A program made the position numbers and the translations under genes. The notes beneath the pieces are model-generated. The model was not told the DNA's origin, did not search any database, and worked only from the letters and a program-made list of their open reading frames with translations. From contig JBFXEX010000013.1 of the NCBI GenBank assembly GCA_050179645.1, positions 1-64,000 of the forward strand: a DNA stretch of 64,000 nt, read 5' to 3'. Position 1 is the stretch's first letter; each line of letters starts with the position of its first letter. Shown piece by piece: positions 35,032-43,174 of this stretch. The DNA is from VAZQ01 sp050179645 (GTDB lineage Bacteria > Pseudomonadota > Alphaproteobacteria > Rhizobiales > Xanthobacteraceae).

Positions 35032-36006
35032 ATGGCGCATGTGATTGGTCGAACGCTGCTGCAGGCCGCGGCGCTCTTCGCCGCGCTGACCGCTGCGGCA
35101 GCCGCGCAGGACTACCCTACCAAGCCGGTGCGGCTCATCATTCCGTTCCCGCCCGGCGGCAGCAACGACGTGGTCGGCCGGATGATCGCCACGCAACTGA
35201 GCGAGAAGCTCGGCAAGCAGGTTGTGGTGGAAAATCGCGGTGCCGGCGCCGGCGGCGTGGTGGGAACCGAAGTGGTCTCGAAAGCGCCGAACGACGGCTA
35301 TACGCTCGGCATCATCTCGCTGGCGCACGCCGTCAATCCCTGGCTCTACAAGCTGCCCTACGATCCGATCAAGTCGTTCACCCCGATCGCAATCCTGGCG
35401 TCCGGTCCGAACGTGCTGGTGGTCAATCCGAGCCTGCCGGTCAACTCGGTGCAGGAATTGCTCGCCATGGCCAAGGCCAAGCCCGGCGCCCTGCAATATG
35501 CCTCGGCCGGCATCGGCAGCTTCCAGCATCTCGGCGGCGAACTGTTCAAGCTGATGGCGCAGGTCAACATCCTGCATGTGCCGTTCAAGGGCGGCGGCCC
35601 GGCAATGATCGATGTGATCGGCGGCCACACCAAGGTGATGTTTTCCTCGCTGGTGCAGACCACGCCGCATATCAAGTCCGGCAAGCTGCGTCCGCTCGGG
35701 ACCGGCGGGCTCAAGCGCAACCCGGTGCTCCCCGACGTGCCGACCATCGCCGAGGCGGGCGTACCTGGCTACGAGGCCGTCAACTGGTGGGGCATCGTGG
35801 CCCCGGCCGGCACACCGGCGCCGATCGTGCAGAAGCTGCATCAGGGCATCACCGCGGTGCAGAATTCGGAAGCGGTGCGGAAGCACTTCGCTTCCGAAGG
35901 CGCCCAGATCGTACAGATGAGCACCCCCGAATTCGCGGCCTTCATCGAACAAGAAATGAAGAAGTGGGAGCGGGTGGTGAAGGAAGGAAACATCAGGGCG
36001 GAGTAA
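35032..36006 (+). CDS. Bug/TctC-type periplasmic receptor, canonical
   Basis: 324 residues from ATG 35032, with GGGGAG upstream. Signal peptide about 1-24 (LLQAAALFAALTAAAAA-QD). The mature part begins DYPTKPVRLIIPFPPGGSND, the Bug signature: the PFPPGG loop and Asp bind the ligand carboxylate. VVENRGAGAGGVVGTEVV and HVPFKGGGPAMIDVIGGH follow. It is the extracytoplasmic receptor of a tripartite tricarboxylate transporter and precedes a second receptor gene, tctB and tctA in the same direction. Ligands of this family include dicarboxylates, tricarboxylates and aromatic acids. Confidence 0.92.
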   Translation: MAHVIGRTLLQAAALFAALTAAAAAQDYPTKPVRLIIPFPPGGSNDVVGRMIATQLSEKLGKQVVVENRGAGAGGVVGTEVVSKAPNDGYTLGIISLAHAVNPWLYKLPYDPIKSFTPIAILASGPNVLVVNPSLPVNSVQELLAMAKAKPGALQYASAGIGSFQHLGGELFKLMAQVNILHVPFKGGGPAMIDVIGGHTKVMFSSLVQTTPHIKSGKLRPLGTGGLKRNPVLPDVPTIAEAGVPGYEAVNWWGIVAPAGTPAPIVQKLHQGITAVQNSEAVRKHFASEGAQIVQMSTPEFAAFIEQEMKKWERVVKEGNIRAE

Positions 36007-37058
36007 TGCAGATGCCGACGTTGGATAACAAAATCTCAAAATCACAGTTCGCTGAAGCTAGGTGGCAAAGCCGGGGTCCTTTGGCCGATCTCCGGGCGCG
36101 CACGCTGCGGCTGCCGGCCATCGCGGCCTTGCTTCTGGCGTTCGGCACGGCAGCCGCCGCGGAGGACTATCCCACCCGCCCGGTGAAGATCATTGTTCCG
36201 TTCCCGCCGGCGGCCCTCAACGACATGGTCGGCCGCGCCATTGCGACGTCGTTGACCGAGCGGCTCGGCAAGCAGTTCATCGTCGAGAATCGTGCCGGCG
36301 CGGGCGGCACGATCGGCAGCGAACTTGCAGCGAACGCACCGAAGGACGGCTATACGCTGCTCATCGTCTCGCTCGCGAGCGCCGTCAACCGCTGGCTCTA
36401 CCCGCTGACCTATGATCCGGATAAATCGTTTGCGCCGATCGCCAGCCTGGTCACCACCCCGGCAGTGGTAGCGGTCAACGCCGATCTCCCCGCAAAGTCG
36501 CTCAAGGAGCTGGTCGCGCTGGCGAAGGAAAAGCCGGGCGGCGTGCAGTATGCCTCGTCCGGCGTCGGCACCTTCCTGCACCTCGCGGGCGAGCTGTTCA
36601 AGACCTCGGCGGGCATCAATCTCCTGCATGTGCCATTCAAGGGTGCAGGCCCGGCCATGATCAATGTCATCGGCGGCCACACCCAGGCGGTCTTCGCCTC
36701 GGTCGCCTCGACCTCACCGCATGTCAAATCCGGCAAGCTCCGGGCGCTCGCCGTGGCCGCCGACAAGCGCGCCCCGGCGCTCCCCGACGTTCCGACCGCC
36801 GCGGAAGCCGGCGTGCCCAGCTACGCGGCCGCCAACTGGATCGGCATCGTGGCGCCGGCGGGCACACCCGAGGCGATCGTGAACAAGCTCTCCAAAGAAA
36901 TTTCGGCGGCGCTCGATTCACCCGAACTGCAGAAGCAGTTCGAATCGAGAGGCGCGATGACGTTGCGGATGAATCCAGCGGAGTTCGGCGCCCACATGGT
37001 AGCCGAGACCGAAAAATGGGGCCGCGTCGTCAAGGCCGGCGGTATCAAGAGAGAGTGA
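36006..37058 (+). CDS. Bug/TctC-type periplasmic receptor with altered ligand loop
   Basis: 350 residues; ATG 36006 shares one base with the previous stop (TAATG), so translation is coupled. The signal region is long (signal core LPAIAALLLAFGTAAAA). The mature start is EDYPTRPVKIIVPFPPAALND: where the first receptor and nearly all Bugs have PGG, this one has PAA. Later motifs (VENRAGAGGTIGSELA; HVPFKGAGPAMINVIGGH) are normal. Clearly a paralogue of the preceding gene by tandem duplication. The altered loop may change ligand choice, or lower affinity. Confidence 0.9.
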   Translation: MQMPTLDNKISKSQFAEARWQSRGPLADLRARTLRLPAIAALLLAFGTAAAAEDYPTRPVKIIVPFPPAALNDMVGRAIATSLTERLGKQFIVENRAGAGGTIGSELAANAPKDGYTLLIVSLASAVNRWLYPLTYDPDKSFAPIASLVTTPAVVAVNADLPAKSLKELVALAKEKPGGVQYASSGVGTFLHLAGELFKTSAGINLLHVPFKGAGPAMINVIGGHTQAVFASVASTSPHVKSGKLRALAVAADKRAPALPDVPTAAEAGVPSYAAANWIGIVAPAGTPEAIVNKLSKEISAALDSPELQKQFESRGAMTLRMNPAEFGAHMVAETEKWGRVVKAGGIKRE

Positions 37059-37085
37059 CGGCACGCCCGTTCGGAAGCTTGTCGG

Positions 37086-37541
37086 ATGAATCTCGACGTT
37101 CTCAAGCGACGTGACGTCTGGGCGGGCCTGATGCTGATCGGCATCGGCGCCGCCGCCATGCTGATTGCGCGCGGCTATCCGTTCGGCACCGCGTTGCGGA
37201 TGGGCCCGGGCTATTTTCCGACCATGCTGGGCGGGCTGCTGATCGTCTTCGGGCTGGTCATCCTGGCGTCGGGCTTGCGCGACGGCGAGCGGATCGCCGG
37301 CTCGTGGTCGTTGCGCGCTTTGATCGTCCTCCCGCTGTCGCTGGTCCTGTTCGGCGTGCTGATGACGCATGCCGGCTTCATCCCCGCCATGGTGGTGCTG
37401 ATCGTCGGCGCGGCGGCCGCCGGCAGCGAGTTCAGGTTTCTGGAGGTCCTGCTGTTTGCGATCGGGCTGACTGCGCTCGCAATCGCGGTGTTCGTCTACG
37501 GGCTTGGCCTGCCCTACCCGCTGCTGATCGGCTTTGACTGA
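37086..37541 (+). CDS. tctB: TctB-family small membrane subunit
   Basis: 151 residues, four transmembrane helices (VWAGLMLIGIGAAAMLIARG; FPTMLGGLLIVFGLVILASG; and two more). The small membrane subunit of the tripartite tricarboxylate transporter. Poorly conserved in sequence; recognised by length, topology, GPGYFPTMLG-type motif and position directly upstream of tctA (6 bp gap). Confidence 0.88.
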   Translation: MNLDVLKRRDVWAGLMLIGIGAAAMLIARGYPFGTALRMGPGYFPTMLGGLLIVFGLVILASGLRDGERIAGSWSLRALIVLPLSLVLFGVLMTHAGFIPAMVVLIVGAAAAGSEFRFLEVLLFAIGLTALAIAVFVYGLGLPYPLLIGFD

Positions 37542-37547
37542 GTCCCC

Positions 37548-39044
37548 ATGGATCTCTTCGGCAATCTGATCTTCGGTTTCGAAGTCGCGCTGACCTGGCA
37601 GAACCTGGCCTACTGCCTGATCGGCGTGACGGTCGGCACGCTGATCGGCGTGCTGCCGGGAATCGGCCCGCTCGGCACCATCGCCATCCTGCTGCCGATC
37701 ACCTACGGCGTTCCCCCGGAGGGCGCGCTGATCATGCTTGCCGGCATCTATTACGGCGCGCAATACGGCGGCTCGACCACCGCGATCCTGGTCAATCTGC
37801 CGGGCGAGACCTCGGCCGTCATCACATGCATCGATGGCTACCAGATGGCCCGGCAGGGCCGCGCCGGACCGGCGCTAGCCATCGCCGCCATCGGCTCGTT
37901 CTTCGCCGGCACCGTTGGCACGCTGTTGATCGCACTGTTCGGCCCGCCGCTCGCCGACGTCGCGCTCAGGTTCGGATCGCCGGAATATTTCTCGCTGATG
38001 CTGATGGGACTGGTCGCGGCGGCCGTGCTCGCCCAGGGCGATATCGTCAAATCGCTGGCGATGGTCGCGGTGGGCCTGCTGTTCGGCAGCGTGGGCTCCG
38101 ACGTCAATACCGGAATCCAGCGCTTCAGCTTCGGCCTGCCGGAATTGTCAGACGGCATCGGCTTCATCGTGCTGGCGGTCGGCGTCTTCGCCATCGGCGA
38201 AATCATCTCCAACCTTGGCGGCAGCGAGGCCCGCAGCGTCTTTACCGCCAAGGTGTCGAACCTGTTTCCCTCGAAGGACGATTTGAAGCGGTCGATCGGA
38301 CCGATTCTGCGCGGCACCGCCCTCGGATCGTTCTTCGGCGTGCTGCCAGGCACCGGACCGGCCATCGCATCGTTCGGCGCCTACATGCTGGAGAAGCGGC
38401 TTGCCAAGGATCCGGACCGTTTCGGCAAGGGCGCCATCGAGGGCGTGGCGGCGCCGGAAGCGGCTAACAACGCCGACGCCCAATGCAAGTTCATCCCGAT
38501 GCTCACGCTCGGCCTGCCGGCGAGCGGCGTGATGGCGCTGATGCTCGGCGCGCTTACCATTCAGGGCATCCAGCCGGGACCGGAGGTCATGACGGCGCGG
38601 CCGGAACTGTTCTGGGGGCTGATCGCCAGCATGTGGATCGGCAACCTGATGCTGGTCGTGCTGAACCTGCCGATGATCGGACTCTGGGTGAAGCTGCTGA
38701 AGGTGCCCTACCGCCTGCTGTTTCCCGCCATCATGGCGTTCTCGGCGATCGGCATCTACAGCGTGAACGGCTCGTCGTTCGAAATCTACCTGACCGCGCT
38801 GTTCGGAATTTTCGGCTTCATCTGCATGAGGCTCGGCTTTCCGTTGGCGCCGATGCTGCTCGGCTATGTGCTCGGCCCGATGATGGAGGAGAACCTGCGG
38901 CGCTCGATGCTGCAGGCGGGCGGCGACCCGACCGTGTTCCTGACGCGGCCGCTGAGCCTCGCCTTCATCGTCGCCACCGTGCTGATCCTTCTGGTGATGG
39001 TGGTGCCGGCGGTGCGCAACCGGCGCGACGCGATCACCGACTAA
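37548..39044 (+). CDS. tctA: TctA-family large permease subunit
   Basis: 498 residues, about twelve transmembrane helices. The large membrane subunit forming the cation-coupled channel. TctA signatures: GTLIGVLPGIGPLGTIAIL, IYYGAQYGGSTTAILVNLPG, GVLPGTGPAIASFGAYMLEK, EGVAAPEAANNADAQCKFIP and LTLGLPASGVMALMLGAL. With the two receptors and TctB it forms a complete uptake system at 35032-39044. Confidence 0.95.
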   Translation: MDLFGNLIFGFEVALTWQNLAYCLIGVTVGTLIGVLPGIGPLGTIAILLPITYGVPPEGALIMLAGIYYGAQYGGSTTAILVNLPGETSAVITCIDGYQMARQGRAGPALAIAAIGSFFAGTVGTLLIALFGPPLADVALRFGSPEYFSLMLMGLVAAAVLAQGDIVKSLAMVAVGLLFGSVGSDVNTGIQRFSFGLPELSDGIGFIVLAVGVFAIGEIISNLGGSEARSVFTAKVSNLFPSKDDLKRSIGPILRGTALGSFFGVLPGTGPAIASFGAYMLEKRLAKDPDRFGKGAIEGVAAPEAANNADAQCKFIPMLTLGLPASGVMALMLGALTIQGIQPGPEVMTARPELFWGLIASMWIGNLMLVVLNLPMIGLWVKLLKVPYRLLFPAIMAFSAIGIYSVNGSSFEIYLTALFGIFGFICMRLGFPLAPMLLGYVLGPMMEENLRRSMLQAGGDPTVFLTRPLSLAFIVATVLILLVMVVPAVRNRRDAITD

Positions 39045-39064
39045 TCCGATCGGCGGGACTAATG

Positions 39065-39151
39065 CGTCATTGCGAGGTCCAAAGTGCCGAAGCAATCCAG
39101 GACCTGCTCGCGCGATTGGATTGCTTCGTCGCTTCGCTCCTCGCAATGACG
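39065..39151. repeat. palindromic intergenic repeat with CGTCATTGCGAGG ends
   Basis: CGTCATTGCGAGG (39065-39077) and CCTCGCAATGACG (39139-39151) are perfect 13-bp inverted arms. The inner GAAGCAATCCAG (39089-39100) pairs imperfectly with TTGGATTGCTTC (39116-39127). It lies between the convergent tctA and actR genes. Confidence 0.88.
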
Positions 39152-39181
39152 GGCGAAGGCATTAGATCACCCGACTGCGAG

Positions 39182-39742
39182 TTACTTCGGCGCGCGCTTG
39201 GCCAGAATGCGTTGCAGCGTCCGCCGATGCATGTTGAGCCGCCGCGCGGTCTCCGAGACGTTGCGCTGGCACAGTTCATAGATGCGCTGGATGTGCTCCC
39301 AGCGCACCCGGTCGGCGGACATCGGGTTCTCCGGCGGATCGGCCTTGCGGCCGTCGAGCGCGAGCAGCGCCGCGACCACATCGTCGGCATCCGCGGGCTT
39401 CGACAGATAGTCGACGGCTCCGAGCTTGACCGCGTTCACCGCGGTGGCGATGTTGCCGTAGCCGGTCAGGATGATCGCGCGCGCATCGGGACGGCGCTTC
39501 TTGAGCGCGGAAATCACGTCGAGCCCGTTGCCGTCTTCGAGCCGCATGTCGACGACCGCGTAGGCGGGCGACGCAGTTTCCAAATACGTCAGTCCGTCGG
39601 CGACGGTCTCGGCGGTCGTCACGGCGAAACCGCGACTTTCCATTGCGCGCGCGAGCCGTTGCAGAAACGACTTATCATCCTCGACGATCAGCAGCGTACG
39701 GTCGCCTGCAATCGCGACCGCCAAGGGATCGACCATGGCCAT
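39182..39742 (-). CDS. actR: ActR/RegA/PrrA-type response regulator
   Basis: 186 residues from ATG 39742, after TTGGAGGCATTC. N-terminal receiver domain: acidic pocket LLIVEDDKSF, phospho-acceptor Asp in YAVVDMRLEDGNG, Thr in IILTGYGNIATAV and Lys in YLSKPADADDV. The C-terminal Fis-type helix-turn-helix (VRWEHIQRIYELCQRNVSET; ARRLNMHRRTLQRIL) is the near-invariant RegA DNA-binding motif. The partner of the histidine kinase just upstream. In this group the pair adjusts respiration, carbon/nitrogen fixation and acid tolerance to redox state. Confidence 0.93.
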   Translation of the reverse strand: MAMVDPLAVAIAGDRTLLIVEDDKSFLQRLARAMESRGFAVTTAETVADGLTYLETASPAYAVVDMRLEDGNGLDVISALKKRRPDARAIILTGYGNIATAVNAVKLGAVDYLSKPADADDVVAALLALDGRKADPPENPMSADRVRWEHIQRIYELCQRNVSETARRLNMHRRTLQRILAKRAPK

Positions 39743-39901
39743 GAATGCCTCCAAGTTCGCCGTTCGTCGCTGTGGATCATGTCCGGTCGACAAACGGGCG
39801 ACACGATGAATCGCCCCAACTTTTGCGCGTATTCTAGAAACCGGGGGCGAGAACCACAAGTGGATTTCGCGATTCACCTTAAGCGCCGCCGCGTTTACCG
39901 A

Positions 39902-39947
39902 ATTAAATTTTTGTCAGGGTGGCGGGATTAAACTTTCGTCAGGTGGC
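39902..39947. repeat. 25-bp tandem duplication at the actS 3' end
   Basis: ATTAAATTTTTGTCAGGGTG followed by GC (from 39902) is repeated as ATTAAACTTTCGTCAGGTGG followed by C (39927-39947). Each copy contains a TCA that reads as the TGA stop of actS on the minus strand; the real stop is the copy at 39939-39941. Confidence 0.7.
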
Positions 39948-41282
39948 GAAGTCGAGAGCCTGTTCGAACTCGGAGCGGTCCCACTGCACGCGCACGACCG
40001 CGCCGCGCTCGGGGAACACCCGGTTCCTGAAATCGAGCGACGCGCCCGACCGTTCCAGCAATGTCTTGGCGATGAAGAACCCCAGTCCGAGCCCGCTCTT
40101 TTCGTATTCGCTCGCCGCGAACCCGCCGCTTTCATCGTCGCCGGTCTCGGCATTGCGGCGGCTCGTGACGTAGGGCTCGCCGATGCGATCCATGACCTCC
40201 GGCGCAAAGCCCGGCCCGTCGTCCGTGATGGTGACCGAAACCTTCTGGCCGCTCCACGACGCGGCAACGTCGACGCGCTTGCGGGCGAAGTCGACGGCGT
40301 TCTCCAACAGATTGCCGAGTCCGTAAAGGATTGCAGGATTGCGTCCGCCGACCGGCTCGGCGGTCTCGCCGGGTGCCAGCGCGACGTTGATGGCGATGCC
40401 GAAATTGCGGTGCGGCGCGACCACCTCTTCGATCAGCAGCGACAGCTTCATCCGGTCGAACGGCGCGCCGGCCGCCGAAAGCTCGGTGAGCTTGCCCAGG
40501 ATGTTGCGGCAGCGCTGCGCCTGCTCGTTCAGCAACCGCACATCTTCCGCATATTCGGAACCGGGCTTCATCGCGCGTTCGAGCTCGCGGGCGACCACCG
40601 TGATGGTGGAGAGCGGCGTGCCCAGTTCGTGCGCGGCGGCCGCCGCGAGGCCGTCGAGCTGCGAGAGATGTTGCTCGCGTTCCAGCACGAGCTCGGTCGC
40701 CGTCAGCGCATTGGCGAGCTGGCGGGCCTCCTCGGTGATCTGCCAGGCATGTAGACCGACGAAGCTGATCGACAGCAGCAGGGACAGCCACAGGCCCATC
40801 ACGTAGTGGGCGGGCAGGTCGAGCGGCTCGGTTCCCCACGGCAGCGGATAGTAGACGAAGATCAGCACGGTCGCGCAGGTAATCGCGAGGCCGCCGAGCA
40901 GCAGCGTCATCCGCGGTGGCAGGCCGGTGGCGGAAAGCAACACCGGACCCATCAGCAGCAACGAAAACGGGTTTTGCAATCCGCCGGTGAAGAACAGCAG
41001 CACGGCGAGTTCGGCAATGTCGAACGCCAGCAGCCATGCGGCGCGATCCGGCTCGAGCCGCTGCATCACCGGGAAGCGCACCCGCAGGACGATGTTGAGC
41101 CACGCCGCCAGCGCGATGACCGCCAGACAGGCCCAGATCGGCAGTTCGTAGTCGAGACCGAGATAGACGACCAGCACCGCGGTCGTCTGGCCGACCACCG
41201 CCAGCCATCGCAACCGGACCAGCGTATCGAGACGGACGCTGCGCTCGGTCCGGCGGGCTTCCAGGGTCAAGGCTTGGGACAT
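39939..41282 (-). CDS. actS: ActS/RegB/PrrB-type redox-responsive histidine kinase
   Basis: 447 residues. Six N-terminal transmembrane helices include the quinone-sensing segment GGLQNPFSLLLMGPVLLSAT, diagnostic for RegB. The dimerisation/phosphotransfer helix has the phospho-His in AAAAAHELGTPLSTI. A redox-type Cys follows in QAQRCRNILGKL. The ATPase domain shows NLLENAVDFA, DDGPGF and GLGLGFFIAKT. Cognate regulator actR is 196 bp downstream on the same strand. The C-terminal coding end borders a 25-bp tandem duplication. Confidence 0.93.
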   Translation of the reverse strand: MSQALTLEARRTERSVRLDTLVRLRWLAVVGQTTAVLVVYLGLDYELPIWACLAVIALAAWLNIVLRVRFPVMQRLEPDRAAWLLAFDIAELAVLLFFTGGLQNPFSLLLMGPVLLSATGLPPRMTLLLGGLAITCATVLIFVYYPLPWGTEPLDLPAHYVMGLWLSLLLSISFVGLHAWQITEEARQLANALTATELVLEREQHLSQLDGLAAAAAHELGTPLSTITVVARELERAMKPGSEYAEDVRLLNEQAQRCRNILGKLTELSAAGAPFDRMKLSLLIEEVVAPHRNFGIAINVALAPGETAEPVGGRNPAILYGLGNLLENAVDFARKRVDVAASWSGQKVSVTITDDGPGFAPEVMDRIGEPYVTSRRNAETGDDESGGFAASEYEKSGLGLGFFIAKTLLERSGASLDFRNRVFPERGAVVRVQWDRSEFEQALDFAT

Positions 41283-41413
41283 GACTCAAATGTAGCTCTT
41301 CGCGGGGCGGGCTCAACCGTGGCCGATTGACCGGTGACGGAACGCCACGCAATGGCCGCCTGCAGCCGGCGCAAGGCGAACGAGGGCTTGCGCGCCTGCG
41401 CGCCACAGGTCAC

Positions 41414-42241
41414 ATGAGCCGTGCCAAGAGTCACCTAGCCAGTCACCGAACCAGTCACCGAGCCAGTCACCGAGCCGATACATTGCCTGTTCCGCCCGCC
41501 ATTGCCGTCGACCGGCTGACCAAAACATATCGCAACACGCGGGCTGTCGACGACATCTCGTTTGTGCTGCCCCAAGGCTCCGTCACCGGCCTCCTGGGCG
41601 GCAATGGCGCCGGCAAGACGACGACCATCGCAACCATCCTGGGCCTCGTCACGCCGACCTCGGGCAGCGTGAGGGTAATGGGCGCCGAGATGCCCCGCCA
41701 GCGCTATCAGGTTCTGCACCGGATGAACTTCGAGAGCCCGTATGTCGACATGCCCCACCGGTTGACCGTCCGGCAGAACCTGACGGTGTTCGGCCGGCTG
41801 TATCACGTGACGGAGCTCAACGAGCGCATCGCCTCGCTCGCCTCCGATCTCGACCTGACTGAATTTGTCGACCGGCCGGTCGGCCGGCTGTCCTCGGGGC
41901 AGAAGACCCGCGTGGCGCTCGCCAAGGCACTGATCAACTCGCCCGACGTGCTGCTGCTCGACGAGCCCACCGCCTCGCTCGATCCCGACACCGCCGACTG
42001 GGTGCGGGGCCACATCGAGACGTTTCGCCACCAGCACAACGCCACCATTCTGCTCGCTTCCCACAACATGGCGGAAGTCGAGCGGCTGTGCGAACGCGTC
42101 ATCATCATGAAGCGCGGACGCATCGAGGACGACGATGCCCCGGAGCGTCTGCTCGCGCGATATGGCCGCGAGACCCTGGAGGAGGTCTTTCTCGACGTGG
42201 CGCGCGGCCGCGGCGAGGCGACCCGGGAGGCGGCGCAATGA
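41414..42241 (+). CDS. ABC exporter ATP-binding protein
   Basis: 275 residues from ATG 41414. Walker A GGNGAGKTTT, signature LSSGQKTRVALAKAL and Walker B VLLLDEPTASLDPD are intact. The C-terminal fold matches the CcmA/NodI/DrrA-type exporters (LLASHNMAEVERLCERVIIM). The first 20 residues are an odd basic repeat (SHLASHRTSHRASHRAD) from four 12-bp tandem repeats; the ABC domain proper starts at about residue 26. The stop overlaps the permease start (ATGA). Probably a NodIJ-like or drug/polysaccharide exporter; substrate unknown. Confidence 0.9.
   Translation: MSRAKSHLASHRTSHRASHRADTLPVPPAIAVDRLTKTYRNTRAVDDISFVLPQGSVTGLLGGNGAGKTTTIATILGLVTPTSGSVRVMGAEMPRQRYQVLHRMNFESPYVDMPHRLTVRQNLTVFGRLYHVTELNERIASLASDLDLTEFVDRPVGRLSSGQKTRVALAKALINSPDVLLLDEPTASLDPDTADWVRGHIETFRHQHNATILLASHNMAEVERLCERVIIMKRGRIEDDDAPERLLARYGRETLEEVFLDVARGRGEATREAAQ
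41429..41476 (+). repeat. four 12-bp tandem repeats in the ABC gene start
   Basis: AGTCACCTAGCC, AGTCACCGAACC, AGTCACCGAGCC and AGTCACCGAGCC in series (41429-41476), each coding for S-H-x-x. Perfect phase with the codon frame means copy-number changes would not shift the frame. Confidence 0.9.
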
Positions 42242-43059
42242 GCGAACACTTCACCCGCGCCATCGCGCTCGATCCGCGCCGCGTCGGCGCGATGGTGCTG
42301 CGCTATCTCTATCTGCTGCGCTCGTCCTGGACCCGGCTTGCCGAGCTGATCTACTGGCCGGCCGTGCAGCTGTTCGTGTGGGGCTTCCTGCAGCTCTACA
42401 TCACGCAGAACGCCGGCTTTTTTGCCCGCGCCGGCGGCATGTTCATCAGCGCCGTCCTGATGTGGGACATCCTGTTCCGCGGCCAACTCGGATTCTCCAT
42501 ATCGTTTCTTGAGGAGATGTGGTCGCGCAACCTGACCAACCTGATGATCAGTCCGTTGCGGCCGATCGAACTTGTCTGCGCGCTGATCACCATGAGCGTA
42601 ATCAGGCTGGCCATCGGCATGGTCCCGGTCACGTTCCTGGCGATGGCATTCTTCGACTTCAACATCTACAGCCTGGGCTTTGCGCTCGCGATCTTCTTTT
42701 TGAATTTGGTGCTGACGAGTTGGGCGGTCGGAATCGTGGTCGCTGGCGTGATCCTGCGCAACGGCATGGGGGCGGAGAGCCTCGCCTGGACGCTGATGTT
42801 CGTGCTGATGCCGCTCACCTGCGTGTACTATCCGGTGAGCGTGTTACCGGCCTGGTTGCAATCCGTCGCCTGGGCGCTGCCGCCGACCTACGTGTTCGAA
42901 GGCATGCGGGCGCTGGTGCTGGACCATGTGTTTCACGCCGACCTCATGATCGCGGCGTTCGCGCTCAACGCTGTCTATTTCGGCCTGGCGGTGGTTGTGT
43001 TCCTGCAGCTGTTGAAGAGCGCGCGGCGGATCGGCTCGCTGCTGCAGACCGGCGAATGA
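42238..43059 (+). CDS. ABC-2 type exporter permease
   Basis: 273 residues, six transmembrane helices, with the ABC-2 pattern: AELIYWPAVQLFVWGFLQLY in TM1, GAESLAWTLMFVLMPLTCVY and VFEGMRALVLDH near the end, like NodJ-type exporters. Translationally coupled to the ATP-binding gene (4-bp overlap). Together they would form a homodimeric exporter. No substrate-specific gene is next to them; the PHA depolymerase follows at 115 bp. Confidence 0.9.
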   Translation: MSEHFTRAIALDPRRVGAMVLRYLYLLRSSWTRLAELIYWPAVQLFVWGFLQLYITQNAGFFARAGGMFISAVLMWDILFRGQLGFSISFLEEMWSRNLTNLMISPLRPIELVCALITMSVIRLAIGMVPVTFLAMAFFDFNIYSLGFALAIFFLNLVLTSWAVGIVVAGVILRNGMGAESLAWTLMFVLMPLTCVYYPVSVLPAWLQSVAWALPPTYVFEGMRALVLDHVFHADLMIAAFALNAVYFGLAVVVFLQLLKSARRIGSLLQTGE

Positions 43060-43174
43060 AACGAACTGCGGCAAAGCCGACATTATCGAAAAATCAGGGG
43101 TTAACCGGTTGACTCACCATGACGGAATGACGACACTATGTTGCAGTGCAGCAAGCCTTTAGAAGGCCGGGTCT

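Noticed and set aside
41429..41476. Tandem repeats considered as a CRISPR-like array
   Set aside because: Units are 12 bp with no spacers and are in frame with an ABC gene.
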